Origin: an uncultured beta proteobacterium
GTDB taxonomy: Bacteria; Pseudomonadota; Gammaproteobacteria; Burkholderiales; Burkholderiaceae
Direction: 5' to 3'
Assembly (NCBI GenBank): GCA_903930665.1
Contig: CAIYZI010000012.1
Location: 1-23,264, forward strand
DNA: 23,264 nucleotides
Part shown: positions 1 through 6,576 of the stretch, piece after piece
Position numbering within the stretch: the stretch's first letter is position 1
How the letters are laid out: each line of letters begins with the position of its first letter
Translations under genes and position numbers: made by a program
The notes under the pieces: generated by a model
The model's input: only the letters and a program-made list of their open reading frames with translations
Database searches by the model: none
Told to the model about the DNA's origin: nothing

Positions 1-663
1 CAAATTTTGGGTAAGAGCAAAATTTCCAAGATCGATGCCCGTATCAATTTCAGCTATCACTACACCTTTGCCAGTAGCGCCAGAGGACCATGCTGCCTGA
101 AAATGCATCGCATTTAAGTCCCACTGATTTAATAGGGATGGTATGGAATTCGAAGTTACTGGGGTGCAATCTAAGATGGCGCTAAAGGCTTTTGCAACAT
201 CCGCTTGCCCAAAGCCTGAGTTAACTGTCCAGGAGGTACTAGATTGGTTTAGCACAACCGGAGCCATGAGTGCTTCAGCGGCGCTAATTTGGGATTGAAC
301 GAAGATTCCGTCTGCCGTACCCTGTTCATTAAAGGCAGTATTGACCACATCCCAAACAAGCGCTCCTATTGAGACGCCAGAATCAAGCATTGAGACCCAA
401 TAGTTCAAGCCGCCCACATCAGGGGCCCGCCCCAAAACATACTCGTAAATTTGACCAACTTCTTGCGAAGCAGTCATATTGGAATAGAGCGCAGTAAATT
501 CAGCCGACTGCGCAAACCCCTGCTCCACAGTAGCTACACTGGTGCCATTGGCGATTTGATTTGCCCAGTAAAGCATTCCACCGGTATCGGGCGAACGACC
601 AAAAAACCCAAGATAAAGCTCGGCGACGCTATTTTCCGTCAGGGTATTGATCGCACTTGACAA
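1..663 (-). CDS. DUF4214-subtilisin-like (S8) surface protease, C-terminus outside window
   Basis: The reading frame is open from 663 to the left edge (221 codons seen). Residues about 13-140 form a tandem DUF4214 module with two copies of a GRxPDxGGxxYW pattern (FFGRSPDTGGMLYW, VLGRAPDVGGLNYW). From about residue 180 the sequence is a typical subtilase start: an LNAMHFQAAW stretch, then GKGVVIAEIDTGID, where D207 matches the catalytic Asp of the S8 triad. The His and Ser regions lie outside the window. The frame has an in-frame TGA four codons before residue 1 (TGA GAA ATT AGC TTG), so TTG at 661-663 is the only standard start. A weak purine-rich stretch precedes it. The DUF4214 part, including an ADGIFVQSQISAA end, closely parallels the N-terminus of the S-layer-like protein at 11690-16201. 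Secretion or surface location is inferred from DUF4214. A role in processing surface proteins is speculation. Confidence 0.85.
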   Translation of the reverse strand, partial: MSSAINTLTENSVAELYLGFFGRSPDTGGMLYWANQIANGTSVATVEQGFAQSAEFTALYSNMTASQEVGQIYEYVLGRAPDVGGLNYWVSMLDSGVSIGALVWDVVNTAFNEQGTADGIFVQSQISAAEALMAPVVLNQSSTSWTVNSGFGQADVAKAFSAILDCTPVTSNSIPSLLNQWDLNAMHFQAAWSSGATGKGVVIAEIDTGIDLGNFALTQNL

Positions 664-745
664 GCTAATTTCTCAATAAAAAATGAAATATGGTCTGTCA
701 GGATATGGGCTTTAAAAAATCAACTCAAGGAATAAATCCTAAATA

Positions 746-761
746 TGTGATCTAAGACACA
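746..761. promoter_or_regulatory. Candidate Crp-type operator upstream of DUF4214-protease
   Basis: The sequence TGTGATCTAAGACACA differs from the TGTGA-N6-TCACA consensus by one base in the right arm. Its core (TCTAAG) resembles those of the two perfect sites at 16294-16360 (TTTAAG, TGTAAG). It lies 83-98 bp upstream of the TTG start at 663, close to the 93-110 bp between the S-layer-like gene start and its nearest site. I found no convincing -10/-35 pair nearby. Confidence 0.5.
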
Positions 762-816
762 CTTTTAGAGAAAATTAAAGCCCTTAAATCAAGGACCAAA
801 TAATTTCTCCGTAAAT

Positions 817-1050
817 TTAGTGACGAACCTGAATTCCGCTCGGAGCCCTAAATGGAGCATCTTCACCATGACCCAACATTTCACGCAAGGTACTTGCGTA
901 ACTTGCGCGGGCAGTTTGTGCAATTGCTAAATCGCGCTTTAATTCTGCAATTTTTTGATCCGTATGCTGTACGGATGTCAGTTGTGCTTTAGCCTCTTCA
1001 GTTAAGAGGTCTAATTCATACTCGACGTCATCAATGCGAATAATAGACAT
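817..1050 (-). CDS. DUF6447-like small protein, copy 1 (77 aa)
   Basis: This small protein starts MSIIRIDDVEYELDLLTEEA and continues into a predicted helix with heptad-like spacing (QLTSVQHTDQKIAELKRDLAIAQTARASY). It shares the pattern I-x-IDxxEY...AKxQL...Q..D..I..L....Q-TARxxY with the products of 1288-1500 and 6577-6798, so all three are paralogs. I recognise the family as DUF6447-like; its function is unknown to me. The C-terminal tail (GHGEDAPFRAPSGIQVRH) is longer than in the other two. The gene is divergent from copy 2 and sits between two genes for surface proteins. An AGGA lies just before the ATG with unusually short spacing. It has no signal peptide or membrane segment and is probably cytoplasmic. 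Proximity suggests, but does not prove, a role with the secreted repeat proteins. Confidence 0.8.
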   Translation of the reverse strand: MSIIRIDDVEYELDLLTEEAKAQLTSVQHTDQKIAELKRDLAIAQTARASYASTLREMLGHGEDAPFRAPSGIQVRH

Positions 1051-1110
1051 GATCCTAAATCACTAATATGTCAGATCAAAAAACCGGTATGGTTAATCGA
1101 TAATCTCCAA

Positions 1111-1116
1111 ATTATA
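1111..1116 (-). promoter_or_regulatory. Possible -10 box for DUF6447 copy 1
   Basis: On the minus strand these bases read TATAAT, about 60 bp before the ATG at 1050, which would give a leader of roughly 54 nt. I see no good -35 hexamer at 16-18 bp spacing, so this is a tentative call. Confidence 0.3.
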
Positions 1117-1272
1117 ACCAATCGCCAAAAATACACTATTAATTTTTAAAGCTATTTCATGCTTGTAGGACTTACCTACTGCAATGGGCTTTTTAGGCCC
1201 TACAATAAAATTTTAGCAATTGTCTATAGAGTAATTTAACTGCATTTACAATTGAAATTCTGTTGTTTTTAC

Positions 1273-1278
1273 GAGGAA
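1273..1278 (+). promoter_or_regulatory. Ribosome binding site that decides the DUF6447 copy 2 start
   Basis: GAGGAA lies 9 nt before the ATG at 1288. It directly abuts an in-frame ATG at 1279 (zero spacing) and lies downstream of an in-frame TTG at 1252. This supports translation from 1288. Confidence 0.65.
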
Positions 1279-1287
1279 ATGAACCAT

Positions 1288-1500
1288 ATGACCACCATTA
1301 CGATTGATAACAAAGAATATGAATTCGAAAGCCTTTCAGACAAAGCTAAAGGTCAATTAAATAGTCTGCAATACGTTGATAGCGAGCTCGCTCGCCTCCA
1401 AGCACAAGCATCGGTATTGCAAACTGCGCGTATGGCTTACTCCAAGGCATTGCAAGAAGAGCTCAACCCTTTGGGTACGGGCGACACCATTCAATTTTAA
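1288..1500 (+). CDS. DUF6447-like small protein, copy 2 (70 aa)
   Basis: From ATG 1288 the product begins MTTITIDNKEYEFESLSDKA, aligning residue for residue with copy 3 (MTTIKIDDKEYDTETMTEAA) and with copy 1. Longer starts at 1252 (TTG) and 1279 would add a tail the paralogs lack and would be badly placed relative to GAGGAA. After the IDxxEY segment comes a helix (QLNSLQYVDSELARLQAQAS), then QTARMAY and a short acidic end. It is the only copy on the plus strand and is followed by a good intrinsic terminator, so it is probably a single-gene unit. Function is unknown. The shape suggests a short beta segment followed by an alpha-helical, possibly self-associating, tail. Confidence 0.8.
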   Translation: MTTITIDNKEYEFESLSDKAKGQLNSLQYVDSELARLQAQASVLQTARMAYSKALQEELNPLGTGDTIQF

Positions 1501-1515
1501 TGTATTACACTAACG

Positions 1516-1545
1516 AAAAAGCCGCTCAACTGGGCGGCTTTTTAT
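1516..1545. terminator. Intrinsic terminator between convergent genes
   Basis: GCCGC (1521-1525) pairs with GCGGC (1534-1538) across an 8-nt loop. The stem is extended by A-T pairs and flanked by A5 on the left and T5 on the right. It can serve DUF6447 copy 2 (plus strand) and, in reverse, the gene ending at 1565. Confidence 0.85.
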
Positions 1546-1564
1546 TACATAAAACGAATCACAT

Positions 1565-2962
1565 TTAACCTGCTAAATGCAGCATTCCAAACGCTAACTC
1601 ACCGTCACTACCTGTAAATTGCGTTAAACCAGTAAGTTTGATTACCGTATCCCCAATGTGATTACCAGCAGCGCCAAGCGCTGATTCTAGAACGTAAGTA
1701 TTACCATTAAACTGAAACCACGATACAGAGTGCGCAGCATGAGCATCGTTTTGCGCAGCACTAATCCAATTCACCAAATTTGCGCTGTCGCCTTGCACAT
1801 TGACTACCTGAGCACCAGCAGCCCCGCTGCCATTAGCCCAACTTAAGGCACTTCCCATATCGCCCAAGAAGGTAATGGAATCATTGCTATGAGCCTCATT
1901 ATTCAATCCCGTAATGGTCACCAATGGATGAGAAGCTAAGGCACTGGCAGAGGAAACGCTATTGGCGGCTACAACAACAACGTCAGAATTGGCATCGGTA
2001 TGCATTGCAAAATTCACATTGCCATTAACTCCGACCCCAACAAGCATTACCACATTCGAACCACTACCCAGATCCAAAGTAATTTGACCGTTACCCGCAT
2101 CCATCACAAAATCGTTACCGTTACCTAGGGCAATAATATCTTTACCCCCTACATTGGCATCTGCGCCATTGGCCAAATACAAATTGACATTGCTAGAGTC
2201 TGATTGGCCAGAAACGGTAATTCCGGTGGTTACTTGATCAGCAGTAGCAGTAAAGGCAACATTGCCGGACAGATTTAAAGAAGCCAAATGAGTACCGGTA
2301 GTTGCGACTGTTAAAGTTCCTGAGCCAATATTTACAAAATTTTCAACTATGGCTTGAGGTGCAATTAAATTGCTAATTTCTACATTAGTACTTGAACTGT
2401 CTATTACTGTGAAGGCAGCTTGAGTCAACGCAGCAACAGCAACTGGGGCATTGGAAGATAAAGCAGAAACATCAACCACACTTTGTGCAACTGGTAGCGA
2501 TAGCGAGGCATTGGGGAATAAAGGTCCAAACGATTCAAGCGCCTGATTAGCTAAACTACCAACGCCAAGATCTTGTACTTGAGCCGTTTCCGACAAGCTG
2601 ACAATTGGCACAGTAGCAAAACTAGCCTCATTTAATTGATTGACTAAGTTTTTACTAAAAGCCTCTAATGCACCAGCTAGAGTTTTAGAAGAATCATCAT
2701 ATAGCGTAGGGTTAGCAACATACTCACTGGTTAAGGGCAACATGACATTACTTGTTATGCCAGCAATGAGTACTGAATCGATGATCGGAGATGAGCTGAC
2801 ACCAAGGGATACACTTGAACCTGCCAATACAGCAGGTTGGGCGGGTACTACCTGAGCTAATGCAATACGTGCGATAACAGGATCGGCAGCTGAATTTACC
2901 AGGGGGCTATTGGACGATTTATTATCCAAATCAATATCAGAAAGTGAGTTAACAGTAGTCAT
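1565..2962 (-). CDS. RTX-like repeat surface protein with type I-style C-terminus (465 aa)
   Basis: An Ala/Ser/Val/Asn-rich, Cys-free extracellular-type protein without a Sec signal. Residues about 280-310 hold a degenerate RTX-like patch (GGKDIIALGNGNDFVMDAGNG). The last 60 residues contain WFQFNGNTYVLE followed by DTVIKLTGL, a block also found at the end of the 1503-residue protein (WFQFGGNTYIV...SIVEIVGL). In this protein class such ends are usually the secretion region for type I export. I start it at ATG 2962 (MTTVNSLSD) because AAGGGG lies 4 nt upstream and a strong promoter lies inside the longer frame that begins at 3028. The N-terminal 200 residues resemble nothing I know. An adhesin or S-layer-associated role is an inference. 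Confidence 0.75.
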   Translation of the reverse strand: MTTVNSLSDIDLDNKSSNSPLVNSAADPVIARIALAQVVPAQPAVLAGSSVSLGVSSSPIIDSVLIAGITSNVMLPLTSEYVANPTLYDDSSKTLAGALEAFSKNLVNQLNEASFATVPIVSLSETAQVQDLGVGSLANQALESFGPLFPNASLSLPVAQSVVDVSALSSNAPVAVAALTQAAFTVIDSSSTNVEISNLIAPQAIVENFVNIGSGTLTVATTGTHLASLNLSGNVAFTATADQVTTGITVSGQSDSSNVNLYLANGADANVGGKDIIALGNGNDFVMDAGNGQITLDLGSGSNVVMLVGVGVNGNVNFAMHTDANSDVVVVAANSVSSASALASHPLVTITGLNNEAHSNDSITFLGDMGSALSWANGSGAAGAQVVNVQGDSANLVNWISAAQNDAHAAHSVSWFQFNGNTYVLESALGAAGNHIGDTVIKLTGLTQFTGSDGELAFGMLHLAG

Positions 2963-2966
2963 AAGA

Positions 2967-2972
2967 CCCCTT
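2967..2972 (-). promoter_or_regulatory. Ribosome binding site for the 465-aa surface protein
   Basis: AAGGGG on the minus strand lies 4 nt before the ATG at 2960-2962. The alternative upstream ATG at 3028 has no comparable site. Confidence 0.7.
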
Positions 2973-2983
2973 GGAATATGGAC

Positions 2984-3012
2984 ATTGTAAGCAATAAAGC
3001 ACCCGATGTCTA
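2984..3012 (-). promoter_or_regulatory. Sigma-70-type promoter of the 465-aa surface protein gene
   Basis: On the minus strand, TAGACA (3012-3007, five of six bases of TTGACA) and TACAAT (2989-2984, five of six of TATAAT) are separated by exactly 17 bp. Transcription would start near 2977, giving a leader of about 15 nt that contains the AAGGGG site. Confidence 0.7.
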
Positions 3013-3222
3013 TGGGGTCTGAGAGCATTTAGCTAAGAAAATACTGCAAATAAGCGCATTTCATTCCCCAACAACCAAAACTACACTATGCCCATTTTTA
3101 GTGCAATCAAAGGGGTTTGTTTCGCAAAAAGATCTTTTAGAACCACTGATTGAGTAGGGAGCTAGCAAAAAACTTGGGGATATTTTATGGTTTATCGTAG
3201 CAAACAGAACCCTACCAGCCAT

Positions 3223-4272
3223 TTACCGAGGTAAGTAGGTCTTTAGTTTTTGTAATTCCAAAAGCTCTCCAATCGCTCCTGATAAGCGCCTCTCCAACGT
3301 CGTTTGATAGCGCATAAAAAGATCGGATTCCTGAGCTGGCAAGCTGATGGCTTTGAGCATTAATTCTGAAGTTAATTCAAATTGCTTGGTAGCCCCATCT
3401 AAGGCTTGATAATATTCCCACAGTTTTATGAACAACTCTAAGCGCTCCATCAAGGCTTCGCGCCTGTCAAAGATCGAAGATACTCTCGTAGGTTCGGACG
3501 ACTTGATGTTTTGCTTTAAATGTTTACTTCGTTGAACTTGCAGCTGCTCTTGTCGTATTTGGATATAACTCTCAATTTCCTCTTCCGCTTGTAGGGCCTC
3601 AAGTGATTTTGCCTCTTTTTTGTTTTGTCTAGCCAACAGCACTTGCTTGATCAAGGGGTAATAATGCTCATAATATTTATCGCCATTCTTTATCACCTCT
3701 TCAAGACGAGCACTAACAGCATTGAGCGCAGACTCTAAGTTCGCTTGCTCGGACTGCTCCGCAGTTACTACGGAATTTAAAAAGTTGACAAGGCTAGGAA
3801 GGCCTTTTTCAAATGTTAATTGATTTACTTTTTGGGTTAAATAGAGCTTGATTTCAATAACGATTTCTTTCAAAGTACTAGGCTCTAATGCGCAAGGTAA
3901 TCTAACTTGACCATGTTTTATTTGCTCCAATAACATACCGCGTGTTACGCTAGGAATGCCGGTTAATTGATCAATGATTTGCTTTGGATTTTGAAGTAGG
4001 GCTTGTTGCGCTAATTGCAGGCGCACCCTCTCAACCTCATAAAGTCTATCTAACTTAGCGCGACAAATTGCAATGCGCTCAATTTGAAACAGTTCCAATG
4101 GATTGTTGGGTTTATAAAAATCATTCAACTCTTGAGCAAAGCCCTGAACCAGTGCGTACTCATTGTCGTCCGCAGGCCTCATGGTAGTTAAGCCATGTTT
4201 AATTGCATTTTTTGAAACCCTTGCTTTTCCTTGATCCGTTTTTGGTCCGCCATTATTTTTTCGACTGGTCAT
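3223..4272 (-). CDS. Unknown protein with GPKTxxGKxxxSxNAxKHG N-terminus (349 aa)
   Basis: I do not recognise a named family. Residues 8-30 carry a basic, Gly-rich motif (GPKTDQGKARVSKNAIKHGL), which I know from many uncharacterised proteins of mobile elements and bacterial genomes and which may bind nucleic acid. The rest is almost entirely helical and charged, with likely coiled coils around residues 195-250 (ARQNKKEAKSLEALQAEEEI and following), and it has no membrane segment. The gene follows the XRE gene after 45 bp on the same strand, so the two may be co-transcribed opposite the YqaJ/RecT pair. A weak AGGA-type hairpin with T-runs lies between them. A role within the phage-like module is inference only. 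Confidence 0.6.
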   Translation of the reverse strand: MTSRKNNGGPKTDQGKARVSKNAIKHGLTTMRPADDNEYALVQGFAQELNDFYKPNNPLELFQIERIAICRAKLDRLYEVERVRLQLAQQALLQNPKQIIDQLTGIPSVTRGMLLEQIKHGQVRLPCALEPSTLKEIVIEIKLYLTQKVNQLTFEKGLPSLVNFLNSVVTAEQSEQANLESALNAVSARLEEVIKNGDKYYEHYYPLIKQVLLARQNKKEAKSLEALQAEEEIESYIQIRQEQLQVQRSKHLKQNIKSSEPTRVSSIFDRREALMERLELFIKLWEYYQALDGATKQFELTSELMLKAISLPAQESDLFMRYQTTLERRLSGAIGELLELQKLKTYLPR

Positions 4273-4317
4273 ATATGCCGCCCTAAAAAATGAAAAATCC
4301 TCGTTTAGGAATTTATT

Positions 4318-4560
4318 TTATGGCTTCCATCGCACTCCAGCTCCACTTTCTGGAGTGCCAATAAATTCAATGCCCGCCTGTTCAAAGGTTCTTATCAACT
4401 TTCTAAGTGTTTCTATATTGCCAGGCGGAATTTCATTGCCAGCAGACTCCAATCGAACCAAAGTTGAAAAGGCGATTTGAGACTTTTCAGCCAGAGCTCG
4501 TACAGTTAAACCAGTCATGGCTCTAGCGGCCTTTATTTGGCTACTTGTAATCAAAATCAA
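4318..4560 (-). CDS. XRE-family helix-turn-helix repressor (80 aa)
   Basis: A single-domain Cro/C1-type regulator. Residues 7-40 form the helix-turn-helix (IKAARAMTGLTVRALAEKSQ then STLVRLESA). The C-terminus has the IEFIGTPESGAGVRWKP ending common in short XRE proteins of phage and toxin-antitoxin loci. The start is TTG at 4558-4560 with AGGA 5 nt upstream; no ATG is available in frame before the helix-turn-helix. It is divergent from the YqaJ exonuclease gene, and the 66-bp gap contains a perfect palindrome over a promoter. It probably represses its own gene and the recombination pair. No toxin partner is visible. Confidence 0.85.
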   Translation of the reverse strand: MILITSSQIKAARAMTGLTVRALAEKSQIAFSTLVRLESAGNEIPPGNIETLRKLIRTFEQAGIEFIGTPESGAGVRWKP

Positions 4561-4573
4561 TAAATCCTATAAT
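4545..4573 (+). promoter_or_regulatory. Promoter of the YqaJ-RecT operon
   Basis: TTGTAA (4545-4550) and TATAAT (4568-4573) are spaced by 17 bp. The -35 lies within the beginning of the XRE gene and the -10 lies inside the palindrome at 4564-4578. The leader to ATG 4627 would be about 47 nt. Confidence 0.7.
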
Positions 4574-4578
4574 AGGAT
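4564..4578. promoter_or_regulatory. Palindromic operator for the XRE repressor
   Basis: ATCCTAT and ATAGGAT form a perfect 7-bp inverted repeat around one central base. It covers the TATAAT of the rightward promoter and the AGGA ribosome binding site of the leftward XRE gene, as expected of an autoregulated divergent operator. That the XRE protein binds here is an inference. Confidence 0.65.
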
Positions 4579-4626
4579 CAATGAATTCGTTTAAGAACTC
4601 ATTGAATTTATAATGGAGAGTAAAAT

Positions 4627-5616
4627 ATGCTTATAAATCAAGATTTTACACAGGATCGTACGAAATACATAGGTGGCTCTGATATTGGGGCCATTCTTGG
4701 TGTTTCTAAATACCGCACCCCTTTAGAGGTTTGGCTAGAAAAGACTGGTAAGGTCAAAAATGAGGTCGACACTTTGCCCCTGCGCTTTGGCAGTTTTGCT
4801 GAAGAGTTCGTCGCCACTGAATATGCGCAGGAAACCTCATATCATTTAACCCACCCAGCAGAACATTTCGTTCATTCCAAATATCCATTCTTAGCTGCGC
4901 ACATAGACCGACTTGCATTTGCAAACAATTGCAATGGCTCTGATAAACCTTCTCATTTGCTGGAGTGCAAAACAGCAAATCCCTTTACTAAATCCGAATG
5001 GGGGGAGGTTGGCACTGATGAGGTACCCATGAGTTATCTTGCACAATGTCATTGGTACTTGCTACTAACCAATTTAGAGCGATGTGATTTAGCAGTCCTA
5101 TTTGGTAATAGCGAACTCAAGATATATCAAATTCATAAAGACCGCGAGTTAGAGGCGACATTACTCAAACAAGCGATCGACTTTTGGGAAAACCATGTTC
5201 AAAAAGAAATTGCACCTCAGCCCCAAACTAATAGCGATTATCAGACGTTATTTCAAAAGGAGGTTGTCGGAAAAAAAATTGAGGCAAGCGAGCAAACGGT
5301 CAAACTAATTGCGCATGTGCATGAACTTAACAAACAGATTAACGCCAAAGAAGAAGCACTCTCGCAAATTAAGAGGCGTTTAATGGAGCAAATGGGGGAT
5401 GCACAAGAATTAATCTATCACGGATCACTATTAGCCACTTGGAAGAAACCAAAAACTAGTTATCGATTCGATAGCAAAGGTTTTGCAAAAGATCATTCTG
5501 ATCTATTTTCACTATACCAAATGCCAATTAGCAATAGCAGAAGATTGCTTATAAAAGAACCTTCGATGCAAATTATTACAACATCCACACCCGTACTACC
5601 CAAGGAGCTTTCATGA
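4627..5616 (+). CDS. YqaJ-family (lambda-exonuclease-like) recombination nuclease (329 aa)
   Basis: Residues 11-160 match the YqaJ viral recombinase fold of the PD-(D/E)xK nucleases: GGSDIGAILGVSKYRTPLEVW at 16-36, an E near 60 in GSFAEE, AHIDR with D94, LLECKT with E113 and K115, and YLAQCHWYLL with Q140. D94, E113 and K115 are the expected metal and catalytic residues, so it looks active. It should degrade one strand of a double-stranded DNA end to feed a single-strand annealing protein. Residues 215-260 look like a coiled coil. The C-terminal region (270-329) is an extension of unknown role. GGAGAG lies 6 nt before the ATG. The stop overlaps the start of the annealing protein gene, so the two are translationally coupled. 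Confidence 0.88.
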   Translation: MLINQDFTQDRTKYIGGSDIGAILGVSKYRTPLEVWLEKTGKVKNEVDTLPLRFGSFAEEFVATEYAQETSYHLTHPAEHFVHSKYPFLAAHIDRLAFANNCNGSDKPSHLLECKTANPFTKSEWGEVGTDEVPMSYLAQCHWYLLLTNLERCDLAVLFGNSELKIYQIHKDRELEATLLKQAIDFWENHVQKEIAPQPQTNSDYQTLFQKEVVGKKIEASEQTVKLIAHVHELNKQINAKEEALSQIKRRLMEQMGDAQELIYHGSLLATWKKPKTSYRFDSKGFAKDHSDLFSLYQMPISNSRRLLIKEPSMQIITTSTPVLPKELS

Positions 5617-6266
5617 TGGGAAAAAGATCAAATACTTTAAAAGACATCGTTATTCATAATTCAAATGGGAAGAATGAGACAAACATTTCCGAGATAAATT
5701 TAGAAAATATCAACGTTGAAGATAACACCCACTCTCTCCATCTGAAAAATAATAAGGACTTAGATTTATACGCTTCCGAAGGAACAAAAGATGTTTTAAA
5801 CCTGGTTATGCCGATACAAGCAGCTGCGCAGGCCATAGGACTCGATCCGGAAGACCTTAGAATATGGCTCAGCTTCTATCCCATGGTATCAACCCCAGTG
5901 CAACTATCTCTCCTGCGATTGATGGTCCATTACAGAATTGATCCTTTTTTGGGAGAAGTTACATTTAGCCAATACGATAATGCAAGCTGGGGGGCTATGA
6001 TTACCATTTCAGGTTGGGCATCCATCAGCAATCGTTGTTCGGCCTACAGTGGAGTGTCTTTTAGTCAAGCTCCAGAAGAAAATGCTGAGGGTGTCCCCCT
6101 GTGGATGGAATGCGCCATTTATAGAGCCGATCGCACTGTTCCAATTAAGGTACGTGAGTATTTTTCTGAGGTTAAACAATCAAATGATCTCTGGGGAAAA
6201 ATGCCCAAGAGGATGCTTCGACATCGCGTATTTCAGCAATGTGCCAAGTTAGCATTTAGTAACTAA
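5613..6266 (+). CDS. RecT/Redbeta-family single-strand annealing protein, short C-terminus (217 aa)
   Basis: Residues 65-216 match the Bet/RecT core: LLRLMVHYRIDPFLGEV, MITISGWASISN, YRADRTVPIKVREYF, then WGKMPKRMLRHRVFQQCAKLAF, which is the family's conserved KRMLRH segment. It should anneal complementary strands exposed by the upstream nuclease. The frame stops right after KLAFSN, whereas family members normally run on (for example GFAGIYDxDEA and then a tail that contacts partners). The C-terminal domain is therefore absent, and I see no continuation in another frame within the AT-rich sequence that follows. The N-terminal 65 residues are an Asn-rich, low-similarity extension. ATG 5613 overlaps the preceding stop codon; ATG 5616 is equally possible, with AGGAG upstream of both. 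It could be a natural short form or a decayed gene. Confidence 0.8.
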   Translation: MMGKRSNTLKDIVIHNSNGKNETNISEINLENINVEDNTHSLHLKNNKDLDLYASEGTKDVLNLVMPIQAAAQAIGLDPEDLRIWLSFYPMVSTPVQLSLLRLMVHYRIDPFLGEVTFSQYDNASWGAMITISGWASISNRCSAYSGVSFSQAPEENAEGVPLWMECAIYRADRTVPIKVREYFSEVKQSNDLWGKMPKRMLRHRVFQQCAKLAFSN

Positions 6267-6576
6267 ATAATCATTCTTTCAAATATTTATAATGTCATTT
6301 TAGAAATTATCTATTGGGTATGTATTTTTATTGCATACATAATAATCTACCAAAACTAGAAATATATACTTGACTATTGAGCGCGTGATCAATGCACCAT
6401 GCGTTCATATGTGCGCTGGAATCACACTAATATTGAAAGTGTGCGTACCCCGTTCAAGCTACAATTTAATTCTTAAAACTATGCCTGTGCAATCTTGAAT
6501 AAAAAAACAGGGACTATAAAATACCTGTCTTAGCGCCTATTTAAAAAATAAATTGGCTTGACCCAAATCTTAGAGA
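6267..6576. other. AT-rich intergenic region without a recognisable gene
   Basis: No reading frame with coding character and no tRNA-like fold is visible. A small hairpin is present at 6423-6443 (CACACT paired with AGTGTG) without a T-run, and a weak leftward terminator lies at 6501-6528. The region marks the edge of the recombination island and may contain scars of rearrangement, but I found no att-like direct repeat. Confidence 0.5.
6501..6528 (-). terminator. Weak intrinsic terminator after DUF6447 copy 3
   Basis: On the minus strand, ACAGG (6528-6524) pairs with CCTGT (6512-6508) across an 11-nt AT-rich loop, followed directly by seven T. The stem is only 5 bp. Confidence 0.5.

Noticed and set aside
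1186..1200. CTTTTTAGGC motif shared by 1189-1198 and 16246-16255 as a common regulatory element
   Set aside because: Only about 10 bases, in different positions and orientations relative to the genes, and AT-rich enough to be chance.
1252..1287. Earlier starts (TTG 1252, ATG 1279) for DUF6447 copy 2
   Set aside because: They add residues absent from both paralogs. GAGGAA is correctly spaced only for ATG 1288.
2963..3028. Extension of the 465-aa protein to an upstream ATG at 3028
   Set aside because: No ribosome binding site there, a strong -35/-10 pair lies inside the extension, and AAGGGG precedes ATG 2962.
4609..4614. Second TATAAT just upstream of the YqaJ gene
   Set aside because: Transcription from it would start after the ribosome binding site at 4615-4620, and no -35 is present.
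6423..6443. CACACT/AGTGTG hairpin as a terminator for the RecT-like gene
   Set aside because: No T-run follows and it lies 160 nt after the stop; kept only as part of the intergenic description.
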